DNA of 64,000 bases from FEN-1219 sp963728995 (GTDB taxonomy: Bacteria > Pseudomonadota > Gammaproteobacteria > Steroidobacterales > Rariloculaceae): assembly GCA_963728995.1 (NCBI GenBank), contig CAVSMD010000008.1, forward strand, positions 62,001 through 126,000, read 5' to 3'. This document shows positions 26,601-34,702 of this stretch, piece after piece. The position numbers and the translations under genes are program-made. Positions within the stretch are counted from its first letter, which is position 1, and each line of letters starts with the position of its first letter. The notes below the pieces were generated by a model. The model was not told the origin of the DNA. It worked only from the letters and a program-made list of their open reading frames with translations, and searched no databases.

Positions 26601-26910
26601 ACGTCCAGTCGAATTCGGCGTCGCGCGCGATGACCGCGCGAGCGAGACGCAGGGTCGTCGCCTCGTGCGCATGCGCGGCGACATGCCCTTGCGCACCGCG
26701 GCGCAGCGCGTGCACCACGCGGCGGCGCATTTCTGCCGCGGCCTTGCGCGTGAACGTGATCGCGACGACTTGCTCCGGCTGCTGCACGGTGGCGAGCAGC
26801 GCGAGGTAACGCTGGATCAGGAGCTCCGTCTTGCCGGAGCCGGCCGGCGCTTGAACGATGAACGACCGCGTCGGGTCGAGCGCCGCGGCGCGTGCGGCGT
26901 CGTCGCTCAT
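23590..26910 (-). CDS. AddA/RecB-like UvrD-family helicase with C-terminal PD-(D/E)XK nuclease
   Basis: A 1106-residue superfamily 1 helicase. Motif I is QAPAGSGKT, motif Ia TFTRKAAAEMRRR, motif II VDEFQDTS, motif III LVGDPMQSIYRFRDAD, motif V MTMHRAKGLEFDTV and motif VI LLYVATTRARERL. A RecB-type nuclease follows, with the Asp and WIVDFKTSQHEGG motif near the C-terminus. It likely processes double-strand breaks with the partner gene upstream. Start: ATG 26910, four bases after the partner's stop; an upstream ATG at 26934 would overlap it. Family AddA, RecB or AdnB is not resolved. Confidence 0.85.
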   Translation of the reverse strand: MSDDAARAAALDPTRSFIVQAPAGSGKTELLIQRYLALLATVQQPEQVVAITFTRKAAAEMRRRVVHALRRGAQGHVAAHAHEATTLRLARAVIARDAEFDWTLLSQPQRLRIDTLDAFNVWLSQQLPVLAGGVAAADIVDRPEQHYREAARRTVAAVLGDRGALAASLRTLLRGVDNDTERLEQLLAALLSRRDQWLQHLAGRATAALRPALEGALQRLVEDEVATAAATCSPAVLRQLVPLLQHAAGAAAEPLRTRLAPWLAMREPPREGALALAAWRGVAALLLTKTGEWRKRITKSEGFGAEHADLRERCRALLEHCRDDEPLRQALATVATLPEGHYSDSQWQSLTALRTVLLRLAAELKVVFAERHTVDFVELALAARRALGHVDAPSDLLLALDRRIQHILVDEFQDTSQSQLRLLELLTGGWQSDDGRTLFLVGDPMQSIYRFRDADMSLFLRAKQRGVGGIALTSLTLQSNFRSAPAIVEWVNSVFAGVFPPEDRIESGTAAFRASSAVRERAPQQFVTTAEVTMSRAGGEAERVVEILAAERHRDVGQSIAVLVQSRTHLEGLRERLRGRGWPVHAVEIDTLDEQQIAHDLAGLTRALIHPADKIAWLGVLRAPWCGLRWSDLAALCAAAGERTVWQLLHDVERTARLGEDARARLDAVSAALAAAFAQRHGGSLARWVERTWRALDGPACLDDAAELHAAEQFFSLLAAAERHGDLDDPAQLHLLLQGAQPQADPPREQGIEIMTMHRAKGLEFDTVILLGLAREPYRDEEQALQWLPRVAADGREDLLIVPAAAAGDEVGARLTDFVRRAERRRDLAERARLLYVATTRARERLHLIWRWSPDDAQPRPGSMLTHLQSVLGIESREVALAPQPPDAESPAITPALRRLELRPAACSAAAQAAVPDVPATAPEFAWAGQVAVHVGTVVHRHLQRLAERGIDAATAAGVRESAQRFEGELLLLGVEARDVASAAKRVVAALTSALADPRGRWVLGAHDEGRSELGLTVRSGAFLEHLRLDRTFVEDGKRWIVDFKTSQHEGGDLAAFLDSEVARYRPQLERYAAVMAGIDARPIYVGLYFPLLAEFRGWPAPIASP

Positions 26911-26914
26911 GCGC

Positions 26915-29476
26915 TCACCATGGCTCGATCGCATTGCGCAGCAGCGCCGTGAGCTCCGCGACTCGCGTCAGCGGAGCATACGCAGCGCCCGCCTCGTCCG
27001 CGTAATCCGGGAATACGCGCGTATCGCCCGCGGCGAACTCGGCCGCGAGCTGCTCGAGGTCGGAGCGCCAGAGCGACAATTGCGCGGGCCAGTCCGCGGC
27101 CGTCGAGCGCGCGGCGCGACCGGGGAACGCCCCGTTCGTCCAGAGCCCCGAGTAGCTCGTGCCGCTCGAGCGCACCCGCGCGATCACGGCCGCGCCGATC
27201 CGCTCCGGCGTCTGAATCGCGTACAGCGGCACTTGCGTGTCCCGCAGGCGAGCGGCGAACCAGTCCGCGCTCGAGGCGCGCTCCCCGGTCTTGTAATCGA
27301 CGATCGCCAGCGTGCCATCCGCGAGCCGGTCGAGCCGGTCGAGGCGTACGCGCAGCGTCCATTCACGCAGTTGGACCTCGCTGCGCTGCTCGACGGCCAG
27401 CACCTCGAACGGGGTACGCTCGCGCTCGGTCGCCTGCCAGCCACCGAGCAGCGCGCGCAGCAGCTCGCGTTCCAGCTCGAACAGCGCCTGCAGCGGCCGA
27501 CGCGTGCGTGCGAACACGCCCGTGAGCGCTCGCTCGGCGGCCTCCTGCAGCGCCTCGTCGCCGAGCGCAGCGAGCGCGGCTTGGGTCGGCAATCCGTCGA
27601 GCAGGCGCTCGAGCGCGCGGTGCACGGCGATGCCGCGCAGCCGCTTCGGCAAGCCGAACGCAAGGGGCTCGAGCGGTCGTGCGCCGAGCCGGTCCCGGCA
27701 GAACGCCAGCAGCGGACAGCGAGCCTGTCGATTCAGCATGCCCGTGCCGCCCGGCAGCGTCGGCTCGGTCAGTGGGGGCGCCGGGTCCGCGATCGTGTGT
27801 CGTGCACGCCGCGGGGATGGCGCGGCCGTTCGGCTCGCGAGCTCGTCCCGCGACAACGCCGGCCAGTCGCGCACGGCGGGGCTCGGCTCCGTCTCGTAGT
27901 CATAGACGCGTGCGGGCCAGCTGACGACCAAATCCGGCACGCGTCGAACGAGTCGCTCGAGACTGCGCGCCGCACGCTCGCGGGTGTCGCGCGGCGTGCA
28001 CCGAGGCATCGAGTGGGCACGTTGCAAGGCCACAGGCAGCAACGGGTTGCCGCGCGGCGCCTCGGGCCAAAAGGTGTCCGTGAAGCCCGTGGCCCAGGCC
28101 GCCTCGTAGCCGGGGCCAACCTGCTCGATTCGGCCGAGCAGGTGCACACCGTAAATCGGCAGCGGCGCGGGTGCGGGGTTGTCGAGGATCCGCTCGAGCT
28201 CGCGTAACGCATTGTCGATCGTCAGCTCGCCCAGCACGGGCGTCAGTTGCGCGAGCTCATCGAGGCAGCTCTGCCAGCCCAGCAGGCGCGGCCCGGGCGG
28301 CGGCGCCTCCCAACCGAGCTGTGCCAGGAAGCGCGTCCACACGTGGGCCCAGCGGCTCGGCGTCGCGCGCGGCGCGTTGCCGGCCGTCGCGAGCGCGTCA
28401 CGCCATTGCATTGCGGTGCTCGGCAGGCGTTGCTCGAGCAACTCTGCCAAGCCCGCCTGCCGATACGCGGCCGAGAACGACGGCTGCGAGCGCAGGTCCG
28501 CACGCAGCTCGGCGTCGAGCGCGGCTCGTGCCGCGAGCTCGTCGGGCGCCGCCACGAAGAAGCGGCTGCGGAGCCAACGACCGAACGCCGCGTACGGCGT
28601 TGACGGGGCGAGCAGCGTGAGCGCGTTGAAGGCCGCGCCGAGCGCCGCGTCGGCCGCGAGCGCTTGCCCCCCATTCCACACGCCGCTCGGCTGCCCCTGG
28701 TCGCCGGCCGTGGCCGCGAGGCGCTCGACCTCCGGCTGGCGGCCGGCCAGCCCCGCGACCACGATTGCGATCCGGCTCTGCGGCGCCCGCGTCAGGCGCT
28801 CGCCGGCCCAAGCGAGCGCCGCGCGGAGCTCGTCGGCCGCGTCGGCCAGCCGCACGACCCGTTGGCGACCCGCCCTGGCGGGCGCACGCTCGTGAGTGAT
28901 CCGCGCAGCGGCGGCGTGCAGGCGCTCGAGCAGCAGCGCTTGCGCCGGGTACTGGTCGTCGAAATCCACCATGACTGCTGCCGGCACCTCGCTCGGCAAC
29001 CTCGCGGCGAGCCCCGTCTCGAGCTCCGTACGATCCGTCCAACCGTGGGCGTCGAGCGCCGCGCGGTAGTCACGACACCAGCCGAGCAACGCGCGGTAGT
29101 CGAGTTGCTCCGCTCCGGCTCGCTCGGCAGCGGGATCGATGCGCCAGCGGTGCAATAGCTCCCAGGCGGCTGCCGCCCAGGCCGCGACGCCCGCGTGGCC
29201 GATCAGCTCGTCGGCTTCGCTCGAGGCAGCGATCACGCGCCGCCAGAGAGCGCGCGACTGACCTCGCGTCAGCGGTGGCGTTCGCCGGTCGTCGGCCTGC
29301 AGCCAGAGGCTCTCGAGCCAGCTCGCGTAAGGGGTTACCGGCGGCGTGAGCCAGGCGCTCGGGTCGCCGGCCACGTCTCGAGTCGCGAGTGTGAGCTCCC
29401 ACTGGCGTGCGGCCAGCCCGTCCGCAACGACGAGAGTCGGGCGCTCGCTCGTCGCGCCCGGCCCTGCATACGTCAT
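26915..29476 (-). CDS. AddB-like PD-(D/E)XK nuclease subunit
   Basis: An 853-residue protein paired with the AddA-like helicase. The N-terminal part resembles the inactivated helicase fold of AddB-type partners (motif I absent). The C-terminal nuclease domain has GIAVHRALERLLDG, an Asp in RLDRLDRL and the IVDYKTG motif. The iron-sulfur cysteines of Bacillus AddB are not evident: one Cys pair occurs (CPLLAFC) but no C-terminal partners. Start: ATG 29476; a TTG three codons upstream is possible. It matches the conserved 'probable DNA repair protein' family that accompanies such helicases in gammaproteobacteria lacking canonical RecBCD, which is from memory only. Confidence 0.78.
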   Translation of the reverse strand: MTYAGPGATSERPTLVVADGLAARQWELTLATRDVAGDPSAWLTPPVTPYASWLESLWLQADDRRTPPLTRGQSRALWRRVIAASSEADELIGHAGVAAWAAAAWELLHRWRIDPAAERAGAEQLDYRALLGWCRDYRAALDAHGWTDRTELETGLAARLPSEVPAAVMVDFDDQYPAQALLLERLHAAAARITHERAPARAGRQRVVRLADAADELRAALAWAGERLTRAPQSRIAIVVAGLAGRQPEVERLAATAGDQGQPSGVWNGGQALAADAALGAAFNALTLLAPSTPYAAFGRWLRSRFFVAAPDELAARAALDAELRADLRSQPSFSAAYRQAGLAELLEQRLPSTAMQWRDALATAGNAPRATPSRWAHVWTRFLAQLGWEAPPPGPRLLGWQSCLDELAQLTPVLGELTIDNALRELERILDNPAPAPLPIYGVHLLGRIEQVGPGYEAAWATGFTDTFWPEAPRGNPLLPVALQRAHSMPRCTPRDTRERAARSLERLVRRVPDLVVSWPARVYDYETEPSPAVRDWPALSRDELASRTAAPSPRRARHTIADPAPPLTEPTLPGGTGMLNRQARCPLLAFCRDRLGARPLEPLAFGLPKRLRGIAVHRALERLLDGLPTQAALAALGDEALQEAAERALTGVFARTRRPLQALFELERELLRALLGGWQATERERTPFEVLAVEQRSEVQLREWTLRVRLDRLDRLADGTLAIVDYKTGERASSADWFAARLRDTQVPLYAIQTPERIGAAVIARVRSSGTSYSGLWTNGAFPGRAARSTAADWPAQLSLWRSDLEQLAAEFAAGDTRVFPDYADEAGAAYAPLTRVAELTALLRNAIEPW

Positions 29477-29503
29477 TGGAACCAATTAGTTAGGAAGCTT
29501 TAG

Positions 29504-30754
29504 TCATGCCGTCTCGAGCTTGGGCGGCCGATCGGCAATTTGCTGGAGCACGTGCTCGACGCGCTGGAAGACCTCGGCGAGCCGTGCCTCCTCGGGCAGC
29601 GTCGTGATCCTGAAGTGATCGCGATCCGGACCATTGAAGCTCGAGCCCGGCGCGACGAGCACATGTTGCTGCTCGAGCAGCTCCATGGCGAACTGCTCGT
29701 CGTCGAAGCTCGGCAGCTTCTGCTTGTCGATGCCGACGAAGGCGTACATCGCGCCGCGCGGGGCCACGAGTGTCAGGAACCTGCTCTTCGCGACGCCTTC
29801 GATGATGGCCTGGCGCGACTGATAGAGGCGGCCGCCGGGGGAACACAGCCGGCCGATGCTCTGGAAGCCGCCGAGCGCGGTTTGCACGGCCCATTGACCC
29901 GGCACGTTGCTGCACAACCGCAGGGCCGCGAGCAGATCGAGGGCCGTCATGTACCGTTCGGACCGATCGACGGCGCCGCTGAACGACACCCAGCCGACGC
30001 GGTACCCGCAAGCGCGATAGACCTTCGACAGCCCGCTGAAGGTGGCGCACAGCGTGTCGTGGCAGAGCGTCGCCATCGGCACGAACTCGGCGTCGTCGTA
30101 GAGCATCTGATCGTAGATCTCGTCGCTCATGACGACGAGGTTGTGCTGCTCGGCGATTCGCGCGATGGCCGCCAACCGCTCGCGGTCATAGACGGCGCCC
30201 GTCGGATTGTTCGGATTGATGACGACGATGGCGCGCGTCTTAAGCGTGATCAGCGCCTCGATGGCGTCCGGGTCCGGATTGAAGCCCTGCGCCTCGGGAC
30301 ATGGGTAATAGACCGGACGGCCCCCGTTCAACACCGTCGCTGCGGTCCACAGCGGATAGTCGGGGCTCGGGATCAGCACCTCGTCGCCTGGGTTCAGGAG
30401 GCCACGCAGCGTGAGGTCGATCAGCTCGCTGACGCCGTTGCCCATGAAAACGTGATCGGCCGTGACGGTCTGCACGCCGCGCGCCTGCTGCTGCATCACG
30501 ACAGCCTCGCGGGCCGGGAAGATGCCTTTCTGGTTGCAGTAGGCCTCGGCCGACGGCAGGTTCTCGATCATCGCCAGCCGCATCGTCTCCGGCGTTCGGA
30601 GGCCGAACAGGCCGGGGTTGCCGATGTTCAGCGAAATGATCTCGTAGCCCTGGCGCTCGAGCTCGTGGGCGCGTCGGGCAAGCGTGCCGCGAATCTCATA
30701 GCGGACGTGTCGGAGCTTCGCGCTGACCTCGAACTCATGGGAATGGCGCAACAC
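29504..30754 (-). CDS. alaA: PLP-dependent aminotransferase, AlaA-like (alanine/pyruvate)
   Basis: A 416-residue fold-type I aminotransferase. It has SPDYPLWTAA, NPNNPTGAVYD and DEIYDQMLYD, and the PLP Lys is in FSGLSKVYRACGYRVGW, which is the AlaA/YfbQ-type context. The reaction is probably glutamate plus pyruvate to alanine. Start: GTG 30754 with CAGGA eight bases upstream. It lies 27 bases after the nuclease gene on the minus strand and is the nearer gene to sseA. Confidence 0.82.
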   Translation of the reverse strand: MLRHSHEFEVSAKLRHVRYEIRGTLARRAHELERQGYEIISLNIGNPGLFGLRTPETMRLAMIENLPSAEAYCNQKGIFPAREAVVMQQQARGVQTVTADHVFMGNGVSELIDLTLRGLLNPGDEVLIPSPDYPLWTAATVLNGGRPVYYPCPEAQGFNPDPDAIEALITLKTRAIVVINPNNPTGAVYDRERLAAIARIAEQHNLVVMSDEIYDQMLYDDAEFVPMATLCHDTLCATFSGLSKVYRACGYRVGWVSFSGAVDRSERYMTALDLLAALRLCSNVPGQWAVQTALGGFQSIGRLCSPGGRLYQSRQAIIEGVAKSRFLTLVAPRGAMYAFVGIDKQKLPSFDDEQFAMELLEQQHVLVAPGSSFNGPDRDHFRITTLPEEARLAEVFQRVEHVLQQIADRPPKLETA

Positions 30755-30843
30755 TTCAATATCCTGCGACGAAAACAGAGCCGTTACTTACCACGCCGCC
30801 GCGTGCGGGCCAAGGGCCGACATCGCAATCGCGGGCCGCTGAC

Positions 30844-31701
30844 TCACGGGCTGGCCCCGCGGTTCACCGGCCGTTTCGGGTCGCGAATCCACTCGCTCCA
30901 CGAGCCCGCGAACAGCTTGCCGTCGCCGAGACCGGCCACCGACATCGCCAGCAACAAATGGCATGCCGTGACGCCCGAGCCGCACATGGCGATCAGCTGC
31001 TGCGGTGGCCGGCCGGCCAGCAGGCCAAGCACGTCGCGCTCGAGGTCGGCCGCCGCGCGGAACGTGCCGTCGGCGTTGGCGTTGTGCGCGAACGGCCAGT
31101 TCACGGCGCCGGGCACGTGGCCGGCCACGGGATCGATGGGCTCTTGCTCACCGCGGTAGCGAGGCGCGGCGCGGACGTCCACGACGAGGTCGCCCGCGGC
31201 TTGGCAACGTTGCAGCGCCTCGGTCGTGACCACCGCGGCGGTCGCAACGGCGGCCGGCGCCGGATAGCGCGTCGTGGGCCAGTTCGGCACCGCCGTCTCG
31301 ATCGGCAATTGCGCGGCCTGCCAGGCGGCAAGGCCGCCGTCGAGCACGCGGGCCTGCCGATGGCCGATCCAGCGCAGCAGCCACCACAAGCGGGCGGCGG
31401 TGGCGCTGCTGGCCTCGTCGTAGGCCACGACGGTGTCGGCGGGTGCGATGCCCCAATCGCCGAGCTTGGCCGCGAATGCGGCCGCATCCGGCAGCGGATG
31501 CCGCCCCTCGCTCGGTTGCGGTGTGCGGGACAGATCGCGGTCGAGGTCCGCATAGCGTGCGCCGGGGATGTGACCGCGCTCGTAGGCGGCGCGCCCGGCG
31601 GCGGGGTCTTGCAGGCTGAAACGACAGTCGACGACGACCCAGCCCGGCGTGCCGAGACGCTCGGCAAGCGTTCGCGAATCGATCAGGGGGTGTTGCGTCA
31701 T
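30844..31701 (-). CDS. sseA: Thiosulfate / 3-mercaptopyruvate sulfurtransferase
   Basis: A 285-residue two-domain rhodanese. The N-terminal domain is inactive-looking; the C-terminal domain has the active-site loop CGSGVTA, the signature of SseA-type 3-mercaptopyruvate sulfurtransferases rather than the CRKGVTA of thiosulfate enzymes. VVDCRFSLQDP and DVRAAPRYRGEQEPID are the conserved CDC25-like flanks. It transfers sulfane sulfur to acceptors such as cyanide or thiols. Substrate preference is from the loop only. Confidence 0.87.
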   Translation of the reverse strand: MTQHPLIDSRTLAERLGTPGWVVVDCRFSLQDPAAGRAAYERGHIPGARYADLDRDLSRTPQPSEGRHPLPDAAAFAAKLGDWGIAPADTVVAYDEASSATAARLWWLLRWIGHRQARVLDGGLAAWQAAQLPIETAVPNWPTTRYPAPAAVATAAVVTTEALQRCQAAGDLVVDVRAAPRYRGEQEPIDPVAGHVPGAVNWPFAHNANADGTFRAAADLERDVLGLLAGRPPQQLIAMCGSGVTACHLLLAMSVAGLGDGKLFAGSWSEWIRDPKRPVNRGASP

Positions 31702-31763
31702 CGCCGCTCCGAGGGCCGAAGCCTACGGCGCGCGTGCGGTCACGGCCGGAAGCACGAGGCGCG

Positions 31764-32246
31764 CTACAGCTGTTTGAGCGCCGCCTCTGCGGAGCTCACG
31801 CCGAACTCACCCGGCGGCTCGATGTTCAGCGCTTTCACGACGCCATCGTCGACGATGATCGAGAAGCGCTTGCTGCGCTTGCCCATGCCGAACTTGCTGG
31901 CGTCGAGCTCGAGGTCGAGCGCGCGCGCGTAGTCGCCATTGCCGTCGGCGAGCATCTCGACCTTGCCTGCGGCCTTGCCGGACTCCCCCCAGGCTTTCAT
32001 CACGAACACGTCGTTGACGGCCATGCAGGCAACCGTATCGACGCCCTTGGCCTTGAGCTGCTCGAAGTTGGCGACGAAGCCCGGCAGGTGTTTGGCGGAG
32101 CACGTCGGCGTGAACGCGCCCGGCACGGAGAACAGCACCACCTTCTTGCCGTGAAACAGGTCATCCGTCGAGACGGGCTCGGGGCCGTTCGCGCCCATCC
32201 GAGTGAACTGGCCCTTGGGCATCTGGTCGCCAACTTTGATCGTCAT
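31764..32246 (-). CDS. Peroxiredoxin (Prx5 type)
   Basis: A 160-residue peroxiredoxin. The peroxidatic Cys is in PGAFTPTCS, and the Prx5 context VNDVFVMKAWG follows. A resolving Cys is not certain; the Cys in TVACMAVN is in the usual Prx5 region. It reduces hydrogen peroxide and alkyl hydroperoxides using glutaredoxin or thioredoxin. Start: ATG 32246 with AGGA upstream. It is divergent from the ilvC leader across about 220 bases with no other gene. Confidence 0.9.
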   Translation of the reverse strand: MTIKVGDQMPKGQFTRMGANGPEPVSTDDLFHGKKVVLFSVPGAFTPTCSAKHLPGFVANFEQLKAKGVDTVACMAVNDVFVMKAWGESGKAAGKVEMLADGNGDYARALDLELDASKFGMGKRSKRFSIIVDDGVVKALNIEPPGEFGVSSAEAALKQL

Positions 32247-32470
32247 GGTCCTTGTGCTCCTGCGGTGGGTCGGGAAAGGCTGCGCGCCCTCCGACCGAAG
32301 GCGCGTGCTCATTATAGGTCGCCGCTCGCGATGTGATAGCGCCGATCGGTAGCGACGCACGGCGACGGACATGCGGACTCTTGTCGCGCCCGCGATCTTC
32401 ATCCGGGTGCAGCGCTGCCCGCCGCTGGCCTGCCGATGCGTCGCCACATGGTCTGCGGCCGCCTAAAGCG

Positions 32471-32500
32471 TTGACAGGCCTTGGGCTTTTCCGGGATGAT
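32471..32500 (+). promoter_or_regulatory. Sigma-70-type promoter of the ilvC operon
   Basis: A perfect -35 TTGACA (32471-32476) is followed after 18 bases by GATGAT (32495-32500, four of six to consensus). Transcription would start near 32507, placing the leader peptide start about 22 bases into the message. Confidence 0.6.
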
Positions 32501-32528
32501 TTCCGTTCCAACTCTTGATAAGACTGAG

Positions 32529-32594
32529 ATGACGGCCATCCGCCTCACCCTTACGGTAGTACTTCGCCGCAACAGGTGCGGGCGCTTGGCTTGA
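32529..32594 (+). CDS. Branched-chain amino-acid leader peptide (attenuator)
   Basis: A 21-residue peptide (MTAIRLTLTVVLRRNRCGRLA) between the promoter and the terminator. Ile, three Leu before the charged tail and two adjacent Val codons (GTA GTA CTT at codons 10-12) fit a sensor of branched-chain amino-acid supply. The hairpin CGCCGCA/TGCGGGCG begins just downstream of those codons. A stalled ribosome would cover its left arm and free the right arm to form the antiterminator. Translation is inferred; the ribosome site is weak. Confidence 0.65.
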   Translation: MTAIRLTLTVVLRRNRCGRLA

Positions 32595-32625
32595 CGACGA
32601 AGCCTCATTAGTGAAACCCCGCACC
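32575..32625 (+). promoter_or_regulatory. Antiterminator of the ilvC leader
   Basis: GGTGCGGG at 32575-32582 is the exact complement of CCCGCACC at 32618-32625. The second arm overlaps the left arm of the terminator hairpin, so the two structures exclude each other. Confidence 0.6.
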
Positions 32626-32650
32626 CGAAAGGCTTGCGGGGTTTTTTTTT
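32614..32650 (+). terminator. Rho-independent terminator (attenuator) before ilvC
   Basis: AAACCCCGC and GCGGGGTTT form a nine-base stem, with CC/GG pairing inside the loop, followed by a run of nine T (32642-32650). It lies 40 bases before ilvC and would stop transcription when amino acids are plentiful. Confidence 0.8.
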
Positions 32651-32689
32651 CCGGGCACTCGAGTTTCGAGGATTAGAAGAGGTAGAGCG

Positions 32690-33676
32690 ATGCAGTTGTT
32701 TGTGGAATCCGACGTCGACGCGGGTGCGCTCCGCGGCGAGAAGATCGCGGTGCTCGGATATGGCAGTCAAGGACGCGCGCATGCGATGAATCTGCGCGAC
32801 TCGGGCTACGAAGTCGTGATCGGTCTGCGCCCCGATGGCAAGACCACGCCGAAAGCGGAGCGCGACGGCTTCACGGTCAAAGCGCCCGTGGACGCCGTCA
32901 AAGGCGCCGGGCTCGTGGCGTTTCTCGCACCGGATCTCGCCCAGGCGCAGCTCTATAAGGACATCGAGCCGAACCTGAAGAACGGGGCCACACTGCTGTT
33001 CGCCCACGGCTTCAACATCCATTACAAGCTGATTCAGCCGCGAGCCGATCTCGACGTCGTGCTGATCGCGCCGAAGGGGCCCGGGGATCTCGTGCGGCGG
33101 CAATACGAGCAGGGTCGCGGCGTGCCGTGTCTCATGGCCGTGGCACAGGACGCGGGCGGCAAAGCCCAGGCGCGCGCCCTCGCCTACGCGCACGGCATCG
33201 GCGGCACGCGCGGCGGCGTGCTTGCGACTACGTTCGGCGAGGAAACCGAGACGGATTTGTTCGGCGAGCAGGCCGTGCTGTGCGGCGGTGCGACGGAGCT
33301 GATCGTGCGCGGCTTCGAAACGCTCGTCGAGGCGGGCTATCAACCCGAGGTGGCCTACTTCGAATGCATGCACGAGATGAAGCTCATCGTGGATCTGCTG
33401 CACGAGGGCGGCCTGAAGAAGATGCATCAGTTCGTGAGCGACACGGCCAAGTATGGCGATCTGACGCGCGGGCCGCGGATCATCGACGCGCACGTCCGCG
33501 ACAACATGAAGCAGGTCCTGAAGGAAGTTCAGGACGGCACGTTCGCTAAACAGTGGATCGAAGAGAACAAGACCGGCCAGAAGAACTACAAGCGGCTCAT
33601 GCAGGAAGACCTCGACCAACGCATCGAGAAAGTAGGCAAGGAATTGCGTGGCCGCATGAGCTGGCTGCAAGAGTGA
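32690..33676 (+). CDS. ilvC: Ketol-acid reductoisomerase
   Basis: A 328-residue class I (short) enzyme. The NADPH-binding loop is GYGSQGRAHAMNLRDSG. Metal-binding residues are in TDLFGEQ and VAYFECMHEMK, and SDTAKYGD is conserved. It isomerises and reduces acetolactate or acetohydroxybutyrate in valine and isoleucine synthesis. It starts the ilvC-ilvE-leuCDB operon behind the attenuator. ilvB and ilvN are not here, and ilvD lies at 48.7 kb on the other strand. Confidence 0.96.
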   Translation: MQLFVESDVDAGALRGEKIAVLGYGSQGRAHAMNLRDSGYEVVIGLRPDGKTTPKAERDGFTVKAPVDAVKGAGLVAFLAPDLAQAQLYKDIEPNLKNGATLLFAHGFNIHYKLIQPRADLDVVLIAPKGPGDLVRRQYEQGRGVPCLMAVAQDAGGKAQARALAYAHGIGGTRGGVLATTFGEETETDLFGEQAVLCGGATELIVRGFETLVEAGYQPEVAYFECMHEMKLIVDLLHEGGLKKMHQFVSDTAKYGDLTRGPRIIDAHVRDNMKQVLKEVQDGTFAKQWIEENKTGQKNYKRLMQEDLDQRIEKVGKELRGRMSWLQE

Positions 33677-33728
33677 CCGATCGATCGCGGTGAACGATTA
33701 GCACGAGAAGACTGCCCAGGAGCAGACG

Positions 33729-34697
33729 ATGCCCCTCAAGACGAGCAAGTACATCTGGCACGAAGGCAAGCTTACGCCCTGGGAGCAGGCCACCGTCCAC
33801 GTGTTGAGTCATGCCCTGCACTACGGCTCGTCCGTATTCGAAGGCATTCGCGTGTACGGTACGCCGAAGGGTGCCGTGGGCTTTCGGCTCACGGACCATA
33901 TTCGCCGGCTGTTTCACTCCGCAAAGATCTATCGCATGAAGATCCCGTTCACGAACGAGGCGCTCGTCGGCGCATGCCGCGACGTCGTCCGCGAGAACGA
34001 TCTGCTGCAAGGCGCCTACATCAGGCCGATTGCCTACCGCGGCTATGGCGAGATGGGCGTTGCCGGCAACATCGAGCAGCCGGCGTGCGTCTCGATCGCG
34101 GCGTGGCAATGGGGCTCCTACCTCGGCGAGCATGGCCTCGAGCAGGGCGTCGATGTTTGCGTCTCGTCGTGGCAGCGCGTCGCGCCGAATACGGTGCCCG
34201 CGCTGGCCAAGGCCGGCGGCAACTATCTGTCGAGCGCGCTCGTGACGCTCGAGGCGCGCCGTCTCGGCTTCACCGAGGGCCTCGCGCTGAACACGGCCGG
34301 GTTCGTCAGCGAAGGCGCCGGCGAGAACGTGTTCATCGTCCAGCACGGCACGCTGTACACCCCGCCCGTCGCGGCGTCGATCCTGTCCGGCCTCACCCGC
34401 GACAGCGTGATCAAGCTCGCGCGCTCGGCAGGGCTCGAGGTCGTGGAGCAGAACATTCCGCGCGAGCTCCTGTACATCGCCGACGAGGTGTTCCTGACGG
34501 GAACCGCGGCCGAGGTCACGCCCGTGCGCTCGGTCGATAAGATCCCGGTCGGTGAAGGCAAGCGCGGTCCGATCACGGAGCGTCTGCAGAAGCTGTTCTT
34601 CGGCCTGTTCGACGGCAGCACGGCGGATCGCTTCGGCTGGCTCGAGCCGATCGTCGAACCGAGCGCGGCGCGCATCGAGCGGCCCAAGGCCGTCTGA
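33729..34697 (+). CDS. ilvE: Branched-chain amino-acid aminotransferase
   Basis: A 322-residue fold-type IV PLP enzyme. The PLP Lys is in PALAKAGGNYLSS, and the EGxxEN/GENVF and GTAAEVTPVRSVD motifs are conserved. It catalyses the last step of valine, leucine and isoleucine synthesis, with glutamate as donor. It lies 52 bases after ilvC and five before leuC. Confidence 0.95.
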   Translation: MPLKTSKYIWHEGKLTPWEQATVHVLSHALHYGSSVFEGIRVYGTPKGAVGFRLTDHIRRLFHSAKIYRMKIPFTNEALVGACRDVVRENDLLQGAYIRPIAYRGYGEMGVAGNIEQPACVSIAAWQWGSYLGEHGLEQGVDVCVSSWQRVAPNTVPALAKAGGNYLSSALVTLEARRLGFTEGLALNTAGFVSEGAGENVFIVQHGTLYTPPVAASILSGLTRDSVIKLARSAGLEVVEQNIPRELLYIADEVFLTGTAAEVTPVRSVDKIPVGEGKRGPITERLQKLFFGLFDGSTADRFGWLEPIVEPSAARIERPKAV

Positions 34698-34702
34698 GTC
34701 CC

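Noticed and set aside
32399..33670. A 423-codon minus-strand frame
   Set aside because: Antisense to ilvC and its leader.
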